From Trichobilharzia regenti (taxonomy: Eukaryota > Platyhelminthes > Trematoda > Strigeidida > Schistosomatidae), in assembly GCA_944472135.2 (NCBI GenBank), contig OX235265.1, forward strand, positions 93,342,984 to 93,406,983: a stretch of 64,000 bases of DNA, in the 5' to 3' direction. Numbering within the stretch: position 1 is the first letter of the stretch; the number at the start of each line of letters is the position of its first letter. This document shows, one piece after another, positions 22,690 through 32,494 of this stretch. The translations under genes were made by a program, and so were the position numbers. The notes under the pieces are model-generated. The model worked only from the letters and a program-made list of their open reading frames with translations, was not told where the DNA came from and did no database searches.

Positions 22690-23755
22690 CATTTAAATAC
22701 TCAGCTATTCTTCGAGTATATAAGAAGCTTCTTTCTAAATCTGACTGAACATTACTCAACATTTAAATATATGAATAGATAGGAGGAACACCAATGGGAC
22801 AGCCCATATCAGGATTAATAGCTGAAGCCGTCATGCAAAGATTAGAATAATTAGCTCTCCCTATAACTAAACCGAAAATCTGGACAGGTACGTTACGTTA
22901 ATGACACATTTGTAATAATTAAGAGAAATGATTTAGAATATACCCAGCTTAAATTAATAAACAACATATTTGAAGATATCAAATTCACAACAAGAGAAGA
23001 AGAATTAGATGCCAATAGAATCCCATTTTTAGATGTCTTTATCAGGAGAACCAACACAGGAAATTTAGGAACACAAATATACGTAGAAAATCAACGCACA
23101 CACAGATCAAATACTCAACTATACTAGCAATAATCCAATTACTCACTCACAAAAGAAACTGTGTGCAGACATTGTTCAAAAGAGTTCAAACACACTGTAG
23201 CACTGCAAAGTTGAAAAGAATGGAAGAAAAATACCTACAAATAGTCTTCATAATGAATGATTATCCACAAACTTTTATCAAAACGTGATTAAAATCGAAT
23301 CACAAAACCAACAAAGAACCATCATCAAAGACCAAAAGAAAATTCATCCTACCATACATGAGAAATATCTCTGGAATAACAGCTAGAATACTGAAACCGC
23401 TTGATATAGATATAGCACACAAGCCAGTCAAATCGCCTAATTTGATATTATGTAAACCGAAAGATCCAACAGAAAAAGGAGATAAAATTAATACCATTTA
23501 CAAAATAAATTGTATGAACTGTAACAGACAGTATATCGGTGGTCGAAGTGGGCGTCCCCTCCAATCAGAATCCAAGAACACAAGTCAGCCGTGAAAAGAC
23601 ATGATATACATTCCTGTTTCACATCAATGCACCTAGACAATTATGGACATCAGTTTGATAACTGGGATAATGTCGAAATCTTAGACAGAGGAAACACCAC
23701 CAAAAGTACAGTCAGGGAATTCCTAGAAGCCTGGTACTCAAACGAATATGCAATT
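22690..23755 (+). mobile_element. PLE (subfamily B), RT C-half plus GIY-YIG, part 1
   Basis: Reads GTPMGQPISGLIAEAVMQRLE (22790-22850), then a YVDDTFVIIKR-type block in a shifted frame (22890-22930), and REEELDANRIPFLDVFIRR. Frames 23358-23773 give LILCKPKDPTEKGDKINTIYK, CMNCNRQYIGGRSGRPLQ (GIY-YIG core) and HSCFTSMHLDNYGHQFDNWD. The element is interrupted at 23756 by a 241-bp foldback insertion and resumes at 23997. The copy at 62165-59900 is the same subfamily in reverse. Confidence 0.85.
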
Positions 23756-23996
23756 AGAAAACAGAAAGATTGAGCGAAGAAATATTTACTTTTCAATTAG
23801 ATCCTCATATTTGGCTCTACTCTAATATATACAGCATTTTAATTATCACCACTTGATTGGTAAACTGTTGTATTGTAATTAAAATGCTATATGTATTAGA
23901 GTAGAGCCAAAGATGAGGATCTAATTGAAAAGTAAATATTTCTTTACTCAATCTTTCTGTTTTCTAAATGTCTAAATGGGGATTTTTTTCTTTATT
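23756..23996. mobile_element. 241-bp foldback insertion with 12-bp target duplication
   Basis: Two arms of about 90 bp (23756-23845 and 23875-23965) are near-perfect inverted repeats around a 30-bp loop, followed by a 31-bp T-rich extension. The whole is flanked by identical GAATATGCAATT at 23744-23755 and 23997-24008. Excising the insert plus one duplicate rejoins the PLE coding end (YAI) in register with the sister copy at 60210-60170. No coding capacity. It resembles a MITE, but the 12-bp duplication and the asymmetric T-rich end are atypical for a DNA transposon. Confidence 0.85.
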
Positions 23997-24019
23997 GAAT
24001 ATGCAATTTACAAACGCGT

Positions 24020-24775
24020 TAATGCGACAGAAAACGGCAACCAACGAGGGAACAGGCATAAAATGGACTGACACAAAAGACTTGGAGGACCTGGATTTCG
24101 CCGATGATATATGTCTGATTTCCCATAAACTGGAAGATATGCAAGTGAAAAGTAACAAGTTGGCAGAAGAAGCATCAAAGATAGGACTTCAAGTGAACAT
24201 AGATAAAACAGAGATGATGAAGATTCCTAGTCAACAGCAACAACAACAACAGACAACAATCAGCATAAATAGGAGTAACCTGAAAGAAACAACCTCCTTC
24301 ACCTACCTGGGAAGCATCGTCTCAACTACAGGCGGAACTGACGAGGATATCAAAGCCAGAATCGGAAAAGCAAGACAGGCTTTCATTACTCTTAAGTCTG
24401 TGTGGAGGTCAACAGCACTCAGCATCAAAAATAAGATCCGGATTTTCAACTCCAATGTGAAGTCAGTGCTACTATACGGATCAGAGACTTGGCGAGTCAT
24501 AAAGAGCATCTCAAACAAACTCCAAACCTTCATTAACAGCTGTCTCCGCTCAATACTCAAGATCAGATGGCTGGCCAGAAAAGATCAGCAACAGGGATCT
24601 CTGGGAGCGAACCAATCAGGAACCGATTGTGAAACAAATAGGCAGAAAGAAATGGAGATGGATGTGGACATACCTGGAGCAGGGTGAAAAAGTTGTCAGA
24701 AAACCGAAGGCAATGGAGGTGCGCAGCTGAAGCCCTATGTTCCTCTAGGAACTAAAGGATACAATAATAATAATA
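24020..24775 (+). mobile_element. RTE-type LINE, 5'-truncated, best preserved of subfamily 2
   Basis: A single open frame (to 24687) covers RT after the GxRQGC region: LEDLDFADDICLISHKLEDM with the active-site FADD intact, NKLAEEASKIGLQVNIDKTE, SFTYLGSIVSTTGG, KNKIRIFNSNVKSVLLYGSETWR and LRSILKIRWLARKDQQQGSLG. The frame is lost before the usual C-terminus. The tail is (AAT)n at 24757-24775. Flanking AAACGCGTTAA (24013-24023) and AAACACGTTAA (24776-24786) are a target duplication with one mismatch, placed inside the PLE 3' region. Confidence 0.85.
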
Positions 24776-25060
24776 AACACGTTAACATAGACCGAATATA
24801 TCAACTAATAAAAAGTAAATCAGGTGACCGGAAAGTTTAAAATCCAAGTCAATAGAAAATGATCAATACACGTATGTAAAGATGGTTACTGGGAGACGCA
24901 CTTCTGTCACTCATGAAGAAATTTAAATCATATGAATTTATGCGAAAAATTGCGCTGAAGGGGGATGTTGTCCAGAAGGAGGACGAAAGCTCCGCAACTA
25001 AACCGACCAGCTCCTCAGAGAACACTACTAATTGCAAATCATCCACCTGAGCTACAAATC
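24776..25060 (+). mobile_element. PLE subfamily B, 3' end, part 2
   Basis: Continuation of the 22690-23755 PLE after two insertions. It matches 62190-62455 (plus) and 60190-59910 (minus) closely and contains no coding frame. Confidence 0.8.
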
Positions 25061-25470
25061 TTATCTTTTATTACTCACATAAATATTATATCCACTGATA
25101 TCAGTTTACATTTGATTGATTTCCACTAGTATATTAAAAGGTGAGTATAGCTCAGTTGGATGTTTTCCGTGTTCTTACACCTGCTAGGCTGTAGTGTTTC
25201 TCTCACAAAGACAATAAATGCTAGACAATTTTAACCATCTGGCTCAAAGAAAATAAAACAATATTGAAAACTTTTTAGTGATGTTTAATTTCCTTTAGGC
25301 TCTTTGTATTTTACTTCGGTGGCTATTTTTTGAACGTCTAATTCGTAAATCTCTTTAAAATAAATGACACTGTACTGATTTAATGACGAATAAAATGCAT
25401 CGTTTATTGAAATCGAAAGCCTTCTAACTGTTTCTTACTTCACCTTCAAGAGTTCGCTCAAGGAAATTTG
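25061..25470. other. AT-rich spacer
   Basis: No supported feature. Confidence 0.4.
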
Positions 25471-26214
25471 ATTCTTTTCTTCTAGTTTGATCTGAGATCC
25501 AAATCAATTGGAGATCCACTGCGAACCCCAGAGCATTGAACAGTGCTGTCTTGTCCCACTAGGGATTGAACCTAAGATCTTCAGGTTACAAGGTGACAAT
25601 CTTGTTGACTCTTGACTCACTGCATTGGAATTCAATGGCCCATGTATTCTAACTTTTATCAATTCACCATTTTAGTGCAACCGTCAGCCGACATCATCAC
25701 CGAGTACTTGTTGTCACACTCAACCTAATGAACCGCGCTGGTCCCGACTTTGTCCCACAGTCAGTTACTAGGAAGCATCAGAATTGTTTTCAAGAACCCA
25801 TTCTTGTAGGGGTTTAATCTATTTTAAGATTTTGACCAAGAATTGATGTTAGTAAGAGATCAGTTAGAGAACCATTGAAAAAACAACTGGACAGCTATTT
25901 CATATACTAGTTTGGGAATCATAGGCAGTACACACCTACCACCAGGGTTCAAACCCACGACCTTCCGGTTACATGTAACCAAGCTCGTATAAGATTAATC
26001 CACAGGGACCCAATCCAATGGCCCATGAATTCTAACTTCTGCCAATTCACGACATAGCGCGACCACTAGCCAAAGTCTTCGGCGAGTATTTGTCCTCACA
26101 CCCGACCGGCTGCACCCTACTGGTCACGACTTCCCACTGGAACCCAGGTAACTACCTACCTGAATACGGCCAGTCGCCAGTGAGCATCTCATTGGTATTT
26201 AAGTGTTGGTTTGT
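25471..26214 (-). repeat. tRNA-headed hammerhead repeats, minus strand, with head-to-tail joint
   Basis: Two minus-strand units. 25471-25800 is old. 25840-26214 has a B-box-like block near 25945-25955 and a hammerhead relic at 25885-25925 of the CUAUGA type. At 26160-26214 the tail of another monomer (rc CTACAAACCAACACTTAAATAC) joins directly to the start of this one. Confidence 0.7.
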
Positions 26215-26460
26215 AGCGGTCGCACTATGTTGTGAATTGGCAGAAGTTAGAATTCATGGACTGGCCATTGAATCAGGTCCCAGTGGCTTAATGGTATACG
26301 AGCTCGCCTTGTAACCGGGAGGTCCTGGGCTCGAATCCCGGTGGGTGCATACTACTGAAGAGTCCGAAACTCGGACGAAACCTGCCGTCCAGTACTCCCA
26401 GCTGGTCAGCTCATGGTGAAATCCCGAAACCAATCAAATCCCTCCAAACCAACACTTAAA
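26215..26460 (+). repeat. tRNA-headed hammerhead repeat with intact ribozyme core
   Basis: A-box-like TGGCTTAATGGT at 26284-26295, anticodon-like loop, and B-box-like GGCTCGAATCC at about 26328-26338 form a recognisable tRNA-like head of internal pol III promoter type. The hammerhead follows 11 nt later and the family tail (ATCAAATCCCTCCAAACCAAC) ends the unit. It lies head-to-head with the preceding minus-strand unit. Confidence 0.8.
26349..26395 (+). ncRNA. Type I hammerhead ribozyme, best conserved copy in the window
   Basis: Core CUGAAGA (26355-26361), perfect 4-bp stem II GUCC/GGAC with a 7-nt loop, GAAA (26377-26380) and cleavage triplet GUC (26387-26389) are all present. Stem I pairs UACU-side bases with CAGUAC at 26390-26395 (4 pairs, ends mismatched). 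In the consensus of other copies stem I is a perfect GUACUG/CAGUAC. Stem III is short (A-U plus C-G). Self-cleavage would cut after 26389. Confidence 0.75.
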
Positions 26461-27269
26461 TATTCATGTTTTCTTGAAGAATTCAACCGAAACTATCCCT
26501 CCAACCACCCCACCCCGCCCACCTCGCCGTCAAAAAGAAGAACAGAAAAACTTCGATATGTATCACAATTATCTTTTGTTTGTTTCGCTTTTTTACAAAG
26601 AACAACAGTCATATTCATGAAAGCAATAATAATAAAAAATAGTTTGATTTTTAATGTACAATGTGCATTTTTCTCATCTCTTTATTTCGTGTTGTTGTTT
26701 TTGTTGTCGTTTAAATGTTTACTGTTCTCATTCTTATTGTACTATTGTTATTATTACTATTATTATATGTGCAAAAAGACGAAAATGAAAAATACAAACA
26801 TTAGAATATGTATATAGTTAAGTTATGTATGTATAATCTGAGAGGAAAACATCAAAATACATCTAGATTCCCCACTTATTATTATATATTACCCATCGAA
26901 GGGCAAAATTATCAAAAACTTCTGGATGCACAAAGAAGATTCCCATTAAAATGCATAGGTATATATATATATAGATATATTTGATTGGATTCGATGACTT
27001 TTTCTGTGGAAAGACTACTTACAAAAGCACACAGGTACTCACTCACACACCCACACACACATACACATAGAAACACCGCAGTTCTCTAAAACTGATGTCT
27101 TCAAGATGTATTCAACACGTGTAGAAAAGCTATGTAAAACCATAATTATTCTTGTTACCATTATTATTATCAATTATTATGCACTCATAGAAAGAATATT
27201 ATCACATTACAATTGTGCATTTATATGTGCAATGAAAAAAAGTACCCAAATCAATAATCCTATATAATT
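26461..27269 (-). other. 3' flank or 3' UTR of the GPCR gene
   Basis: AT-rich sequence with short (CA)n and (AT)n tracts (26960-27070). A minus-strand AATAAA lies near 26681-26686 and could be a polyadenylation signal; not demonstrable here. Confidence 0.3.
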
Positions 27270-27875
27270 TTATGCAATATCTACAGAATCTGGATTACTC
27301 GATACTTCTTCTAGACTTTGAAGATGTTCTGTGGATGGTGTAGCTGTATCACTATCACCGTTATCACCGTTTTTGCTATTTATGTTATCTTTATCATCAG
27401 CAGTGCCTTCATGATCATCATCATTACCATCGTCATTACAATCTCTATTTAACTTCCTTGTTGAATAATCTACCTCTGATTTACTATGGAAACGTTTACT
27501 TTTACTAAATTTAAATTCACTTATTGATTTTTTCTTACAATGTAATAAGCGTAAAGGCATAGATGTTGATGATAATGATGATGATTGGTTAACATTGTCA
27601 CGAATTTGGAAACTAACTGAAGAATGTGAAGAATTCGATCCACGATAAGGTAGGGTATGCAAACTAGACGACTTTGTGTTATTGTTGATGTTGCTGTTGT
27701 TTGTGTTGTCAATGTTATTGATATTATTCTCACACGGTAAACTATCCTTTTTTTGTATTTTATGATTTTCAGCCACATCCTTAGCCTCTTCATCATTTTG
27801 ACATTGATTAAGTAGGACACCTTTTGTTACGCCTTTTCCCTGTCTTGCATTTGCATTTGAAGCGTTGGCTTTGAT
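27270..27875 (-). pseudogene. Asn/Ser/Asp-rich open frame, likely frameshifted continuation of the GPCR tail
   Basis: An open frame of 201 codons with a TAA end. It starts inside the last GPCR exon in another reading frame and overlaps it for 49 nt (27875-27827). Content is Ser/Lys/Arg-rich (for example SKSKRFHSKSEVDYSTRKLN) followed by Asp/Asn repeats (NDDGNDDDHEG) and ends SNPDSVDIA. Long polar tails with Asn repeats are common in flatworm receptors. There is no acceptable short intron to link the frames, so either the assembly has an indel, the allele is frameshifted, or this is 3' UTR that happens to be open. I favour an indel. Confidence 0.45.
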
Positions 27876-28393
27876 TCACATGAAAGACTTGCTGCTTTCG
27901 ATTTTTTACGTCGTGTATTATAAAATACAGGTCTAAAGATATGCGAAAATAGCTTTTGTGATTCACAACTACTTGTTCTAATATTCGATGGAAGACTAGG
28001 TCGTGGTCGATAACTAGAACTGTTATTCCGATGAATGCTAAGACGATAATTGGAAAAATTTCTCATATTCATTCTAGGATGATAATTATGCAGTGTACTA
28101 GTGCCGGCCATTTCAGAGTCTTCAGCATCATCATAATGATTCATTGATCTGGTGGCCCATTCTGGAATGTAAATACAGTGGAGACCATTATCTCGAATAC
28201 ATCGATATGGCCAGAAGGTACGTACAAAATGTCGACGAAATTTTCGGCTGAATATGTAATAAGGTAAAAGATTTATAGCAGAGTTGACAACAATTAATAA
28301 ATTTCCAATTTCATTTAGCAGAAACCATGACATTCCACTGCCAGCCTCTAGTGTAATCAAACCCCAGGCAATATGACTGACTGCAGCTGGAAG
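27827..28393 (-). CDS. Neuropeptide-type GPCR, last exon (TM6 end, TM7, C-tail)
   Basis: Terminal exon of a rhodopsin-family receptor, 188 codons plus TAA. The acceptor is TTTTCAG at 28400-28394, and translation starts LPAAVSHIAWG, completing the TM6 FxxCQLP motif whose first half ends the previous exon (CAG/CTT joint, phase 0). TM7 is NLLIVVNSAINLLPYYIF; NSAIN replaces the usual NPxxY start, as in several FMRFamide-type peptide receptors. It is followed by SRKFRRHF (helix 8). The tail is basic and Ser-rich and stops at 27827, with the 27875-27270 frame as a possible continuation. Ligand is unknown; the FMRFamide-like assignment is inference. Confidence 0.85.
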   Translation of the reverse strand, partial: LPAAVSHIAWGLITLEAGSGMSWFLLNEIGNLLIVVNSAINLLPYYIFSRKFRRHFVRTFWPYRCIRDNGLHCIYIPEWATRSMNHYDDAEDSEMAGTSTLHNYHPRMNMRNFSNYRLSIHRNNSSSYRPRPSLPSNIRTSSCESQKLFSHIFRPVFYNTRRKKSKAASLSCESKPTLQMQMQDREKA

Positions 28394-28539
28394 CTGAAAA
28401 CAGACGAAAATAAAAATACGCTGAAGTATTAAACCAACAGGTATTGATAAATAAAAATGTATTTATAACAAAATTTATACTAACTGTAAAATATTCACTC
28501 CATAACACAAACCGAATTTATAAAAAACTAGTGATATCC

Positions 28540-29090
28540 AAGTATTGGTTTGTAGGGATTTAGTTTGATTGGTTACAGGATTTTATCATGAGCTGAAATC
28601 GCTTACAGAACCATTGCAAAACCGCCATGGAGTACTGGACAGCTGACTGATTCGTCAGCCTAGTTTGGAACTCTTCATCCGTACGCACTCACCACCAGGG
28701 TTCGAAGCCAAGACCTTCTGATTACAAGACTAGCGGGCTCATAGACCATTAAGCCGTTGGGACCCGATCCAATGGCCAGGCCATGGATTCCAACCTCCTC
28801 CGACTCACTATAGTTGGGTGAGGACAAACACTCGTCGAAGACAATGGCTAGTGGTCATGCTGTGTCGTGAATCGGAATAAGATGGAGTTCATGGGCTGAC
28901 AATTGGATCGGGTCCCAGTGGCTTAATGGTCTACGGGCTCTCTAGCCTTGTAACCGGAACGTTGTGGGTTCGAAACCTAGTGGTGGGTGGGTACTAGGTA
29001 GAGTCCCAAACTAGGCTGACGAAACAGCCAGCTGTCCGGTACTCTGTGGTGGTTTTCCAGTGTCAGCTCACGATGAAAGCCTGTAACCGC
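28540..29090. repeat. Inverted pair of tRNA-headed hammerhead repeats
   Basis: Minus unit 28545-28800 and plus unit 28805-29085 face each other with arms of roughly 250-280 bp. Plus unit: B-box-like GGGTTCGAAACC near 28966-28977, and a hammerhead relic with GUCC, GGCUGAC and GAAAC (29008-29050). The arms carry the variant in which stem II is extended by CUGA. Confidence 0.7.
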
Positions 29091-29094
29091 TAGT

Positions 29095-29370
29095 AATATT
29101 ACTATCTCCTTTGCGTTCTAAAAGGAAAGTGGGGCTTCAACGGCAAATCTTTATTTCATTCTTCTCTAGCTGGCTCAAGCTTCGCTCATAGGCTTTCACT
29201 TTCTACTCACACGATCTCTTCTCGGTCACCATTGTCCATATGCTCAACTCTCTGCTTCATATTCGGGTCCATTCGAATGTTTACACTGCATGTGATTTCA
29301 GTCAAAAGTCACATTAGCGTTTGTCCCACTCGTCTTCATTTCCTTCGGTATATTTGTTCAGCAATACATC
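29095..29370 (-). mobile_element. RTE-type LINE 3' fragment, old
   Basis: A weak match on the minus strand to the LINE C-terminal/3' region (rc of AAGTGGGGCTTCAACGG for the GAAGCCC end) beginning at an ATATTACTA tail. It abuts the 3' end of the hammerhead repeat. Confidence 0.4.
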
Positions 29371-29619
29371 CTTGGTTGGTTGAGTTCTACTAGACTTAAT
29401 TAATTCTTAATAATCGTTCTGAGATATCTGATCTTCAATATGGAATACATCTGTTGATAAATGTCTGAAGAATGCTTAAAATTCTTTTGGTGAAACTAGA
29501 GACGAGTTTATGAATCATATATAGGCAGTGACTTGACATTATTGGTGAAAATCTGATTATTCGCCTTCAAGCTGAGTACATCAAATCTTCCTAATGATTT
29601 AGCATTTATGAAAGCCTAC

Positions 29620-30190
29620 TTCGGATCAGGAAAGCAAGACAAGCTTTCATTTCTCTGACGTTTGTGCGGAAGTCAACGGCACTACTCAGCATGACAATGA
29701 AAATAAGATCCAGATTTTCAACTCCAATGTGAAGTCAGTGCCACTCACTATACGGATCAGAGACTTGGCGCGTCATAAAGAGCACCTCAAACAAACTACA
29801 GACTTCCATCAACAGCTGTCTTCGCTGCATACTACTCAAGATCAGATGGCTAGCTAGAAAAGGTCAGCAACAAGGGTCTGTGGGGGCGAACCAACCAAAT
29901 AAAGCAGGAAGAAATGGAGATAGATTGACCATACTCTGAGAAAACAAACAATCAAGTGAGTGACATCACTAAACAAGCCCTCGAGTGGAACCAGGCCGAA
30001 AGGGAAGCGGCGAGTTGGTCGTCAGTGCGACGGTGTCATGGAGTAGAGGAGGTCATGTGAAGAGAAGATGAAAGCATGTGGGCAGACTTGGAGCCAGGTG
30101 AAAACTCTAGCACAGAACCGAACGCAATTGAGACGCCAGATTGAAGCCCTATGTTTGTCTAGGCACCAAAGGAATTAATAATAATAATAC
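29620..30190 (+). mobile_element. RTE-type LINE 3' fragment (subfamily 2)
   Basis: Starts within the ARIGKARQAFI block, passes the SETWRV block near 29755-29780 and the LRWLASK-type block, and ends with AATTAATAATAATAAT at 30172-30188. Frameshifted. Confidence 0.75.
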
Positions 30191-30700
30191 TTCGCTTTTA
30201 AGATCTATGCTGGCTTAAGCATCCTTATCAATAATTCCTGTAATTGAAACGACCCTCTCCATACAACTGAAGCCTTCGACTTAATTCAGATTTCTCAAAT
30301 TTCCCTTTTGTAATTTCACAAGTATGTCATGCATCTTCTCTTTAAGTATTTTTACTCGAAAATCGTATCGATTTCGAGAGGATTGCATAAATATTTCTAT
30401 TGGGGAACCTACACCCTCTTATTCTCTTTCAGCTTAAAGAAATTAAATTAACTCGCTCAACGAATATATATATAGATAGCGTGAAACAAGCTATTAATGT
30501 CTAACGATTAAGTTTCTTTCTCCTCTCTCTCTCTCAAGAATGAGAAAAATGGAAACAGATTAAGGTTATGAATATATATGAAATTATTCTATGTTTCTAT
30601 TGGAGAGAATGATAGTATTACAATGTAGTAGATTACTACTGAATAGGATTTGTGAAGTTGTATAAAATGAGTGAATCGACATCACTTCTCGATATATATT
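30191..30700. other. AT-rich intron sequence
   Basis: No feature supported apart from a short (CT)n tract near 30520. Confidence 0.4.
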
Positions 30701-31290
30701 ATATCAAATTTTATGCAAATCAGCTCCAAAAAAGGCCAAATTCTTACAGATGCAGTTCCTTGGGGACAACACTAGCGAGATACTAACACAGCGCCTTAGA
30801 AATGCGGTAAAACGAAGAGCATTCCCTGCTGTCAAATTACGTGGTATCTTTAAAACCACTCCTCTACTGCGTTCGGGAGTAAAAGACAAACTGCCTAATT
30901 TCACCTCACCCATATGTATCTACCAATTTAACTGCTCCTGTGGAGTGAGCCAGTTAATTGCATAGGCCGTACAATTAGGCGTGTTTCTCGTCGAATTTCC
31001 GAACAATACCCTGCATAGTGGTTAAGTAATAAAGGTCAAACAAAATCCATTTGTAGCGCTATTCTATCTCATCTTGTGGAGACAGAACACAAGATTGACG
31101 TCAATCATGCTTTCAGGGTCGTTTATCGCATACCTACGAATCTCAATTTCGCCTTAAGATTTCGACTACTAAATATTGCTGAGGCTGTGGGGATCCACAT
31201 TAACAAGCCTAATTTATGCGTCCAAAAGAAGAAGTTAGTTCAGACATTATCATTACCTTGCCCATCCAGGTTTGAATTATCCTGAATTTT
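30701..31290 (+). mobile_element. PLE GIY-YIG 3' fragment
   Basis: Frame 30750-30965 gives LRNAVKRRAFPAVKLRGIFK and CIYQFNCSCGVSQLI (GIY-YIG beginning, Tyr of YIG changed). After a frame change it reads GRTIRRVSRRISEQYPA, and frame 31076-31285 gives ETEHKIDVNHAFRVVYRIP and LCVQKKKLVQTLSLPCP, the conserved C-terminus. Three frameshifts; inactive. Confidence 0.8.
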
Positions 31291-31655
31291 TGTGCAATTT
31301 CTCTAATTTTAGTTGATATTCTATTCGCTATTATATCTTTATTACCATTATAATTTAAGTATTTTTGTGGAACTGTAATTGCATTTATCATACTTTACAA
31401 ATCGATGTTATTCAAAAAAACACTAATATTGTTATTAACTACTATTCTTGAATATTTTGTGTTTATAAACATATACGTAATTGTAGAGCCAGAAGAGGAA
31501 ATTATCGAAAAGGATATTCTTTGCTCAATTATTTTGTGTTTTATAGATGTCTGAATGAATATTTTTGCCATATTGAAATCAGAATGCCTTTGAATAACTT
31601 ATCAAACAGTTGAATATTGTGACTTAATTATTATTATTATTGCCAATTATTATTA
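31291..31655. other. AT-rich intron sequence
   Basis: No feature supported; (ATT)n tract at 31628-31658 precedes the LTR element. Confidence 0.4.
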
Positions 31656-31659
31656 CTAC

Positions 31660-31783
31660 TGTAACAACAGAAGACGAGGGCCAAGCAACAGACCTTATTG
31701 TTCTCACAACCAATATTAGGGACGTAAACTTTGACGTAAATTACTGTCTACCACGTTTTGGCTAGCAGTCAGCTCTCACCACA
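31660..31783 (-). repeat. LTR, 3' copy
   Basis: Minus-strand 3' LTR; shares the same TGTGG start and ACA end as the 5' copy with scattered differences, so the insertion is not very recent. Confidence 0.75.
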
Positions 31784-32170
31784 CTTGCGAGTGAAGTTGG
31801 TTCGGTCTTCTTGGTTCTAGGGGCTTTGTTGGTTTGTCTTGCTGTCTGAAATTTCGGCACTCGCTAATGTTGTTCACCTGTTTCTCTTTGTTTACCATTG
31901 CGATCGTGTCTGCGTAACCCCATCTCAGCGTGACCATATGTGGTCCTTCCCATTTTGTAAAATTGTTTGCCGACCCTGTCGCACATTCGTCAGTATTTCG
32001 CCTCACATTTTCATATACTTCTTTCTCCCGCGATCTCCCAGCAGCATCCCAAGTAAAAACCTCATCACTGACAGATCTTGGACGCCACTCAACTGCCTGA
32101 AGATCCATGTGTCTCCATCAAAAACTACGGGGCGTAAGCTTTCCATTTGTCGATAGGCAGCGACACCAAA

Positions 32171-32292
32171 TGTAGCAGCAGAAGACAAGGGCTAGGTAAG
32201 AGATTTTATTTTTCTGACGATCGATATTGGGGACATAAACATTGATGGAAATTACTGTCTACCAATTTCGCTAGCAGCCAGCTCTCGCCACA
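32171..32292 (-). repeat. LTR, 5' copy
   Basis: Minus-strand 5' LTR, followed by the putative primer-binding site at 32168-32156. Confidence 0.75.
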
Positions 32293-32494
32293 CTACTACT
32301 ACTGCTACTAATACTACTAATCACCGGCTTATTCAAACATTGTCTCGGTGCAGTGTTTTAAAGACAGTGAAAAATGATTGCATTTCTGATTAACTTAGAA
32401 TTAAGGCAAGATTTATTTCTCTGTACATAACTTCAACTAAACCAATGAAGTATAAGTTCAGTGGTTGAACAAATTTGATGAATATTTGACCATA

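Larger units (their letters stand above)
31660..32292 (-). mobile_element. Miniature LTR retrotransposon (TRIM-like), 633 bp
   Basis: Direct repeats 31660-31783 (124 bp) and 32171-32292 (122 bp) begin TG and end CA on the minus strand (TGTGG...TACA). They enclose 387 bp. Next to the 5' LTR on the minus strand, after 2 nt, is TGGTGTCGCTGCC (32168-32156), shaped as a tRNA primer-binding site. CTAC flanks both ends (31656-31659 and 32293-32296), a 4-bp target duplication. Minus-strand frames in the interior (32108-31776: WDAAGRSREKEVYENVRRN; 32188-32003: PVVFDGDTWIFRQL) may be gag relics; no protease, RT or integrase is present. Confidence 0.75.

Noticed and set aside
24950..25040. Hammerhead in the PLE subfamily B 3' UTR (CUGAAGG...GGACGAAAG)
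   Set aside because: The box lacks the G8-A9 pair and stem II cannot form; the second copy at 62370 shows no compensation.
26413..26817. 134-codon plus-strand frame as a gene
   Set aside because: It begins inside a repeat tail and continues through Phe/Leu/Tyr-rich AT sequence; no family motif.
27000..27075. CRISPR-like or other array at the CA-rich tract
   Set aside because: Simple (CA)n microsatellite; no spacers or regular repeat units.
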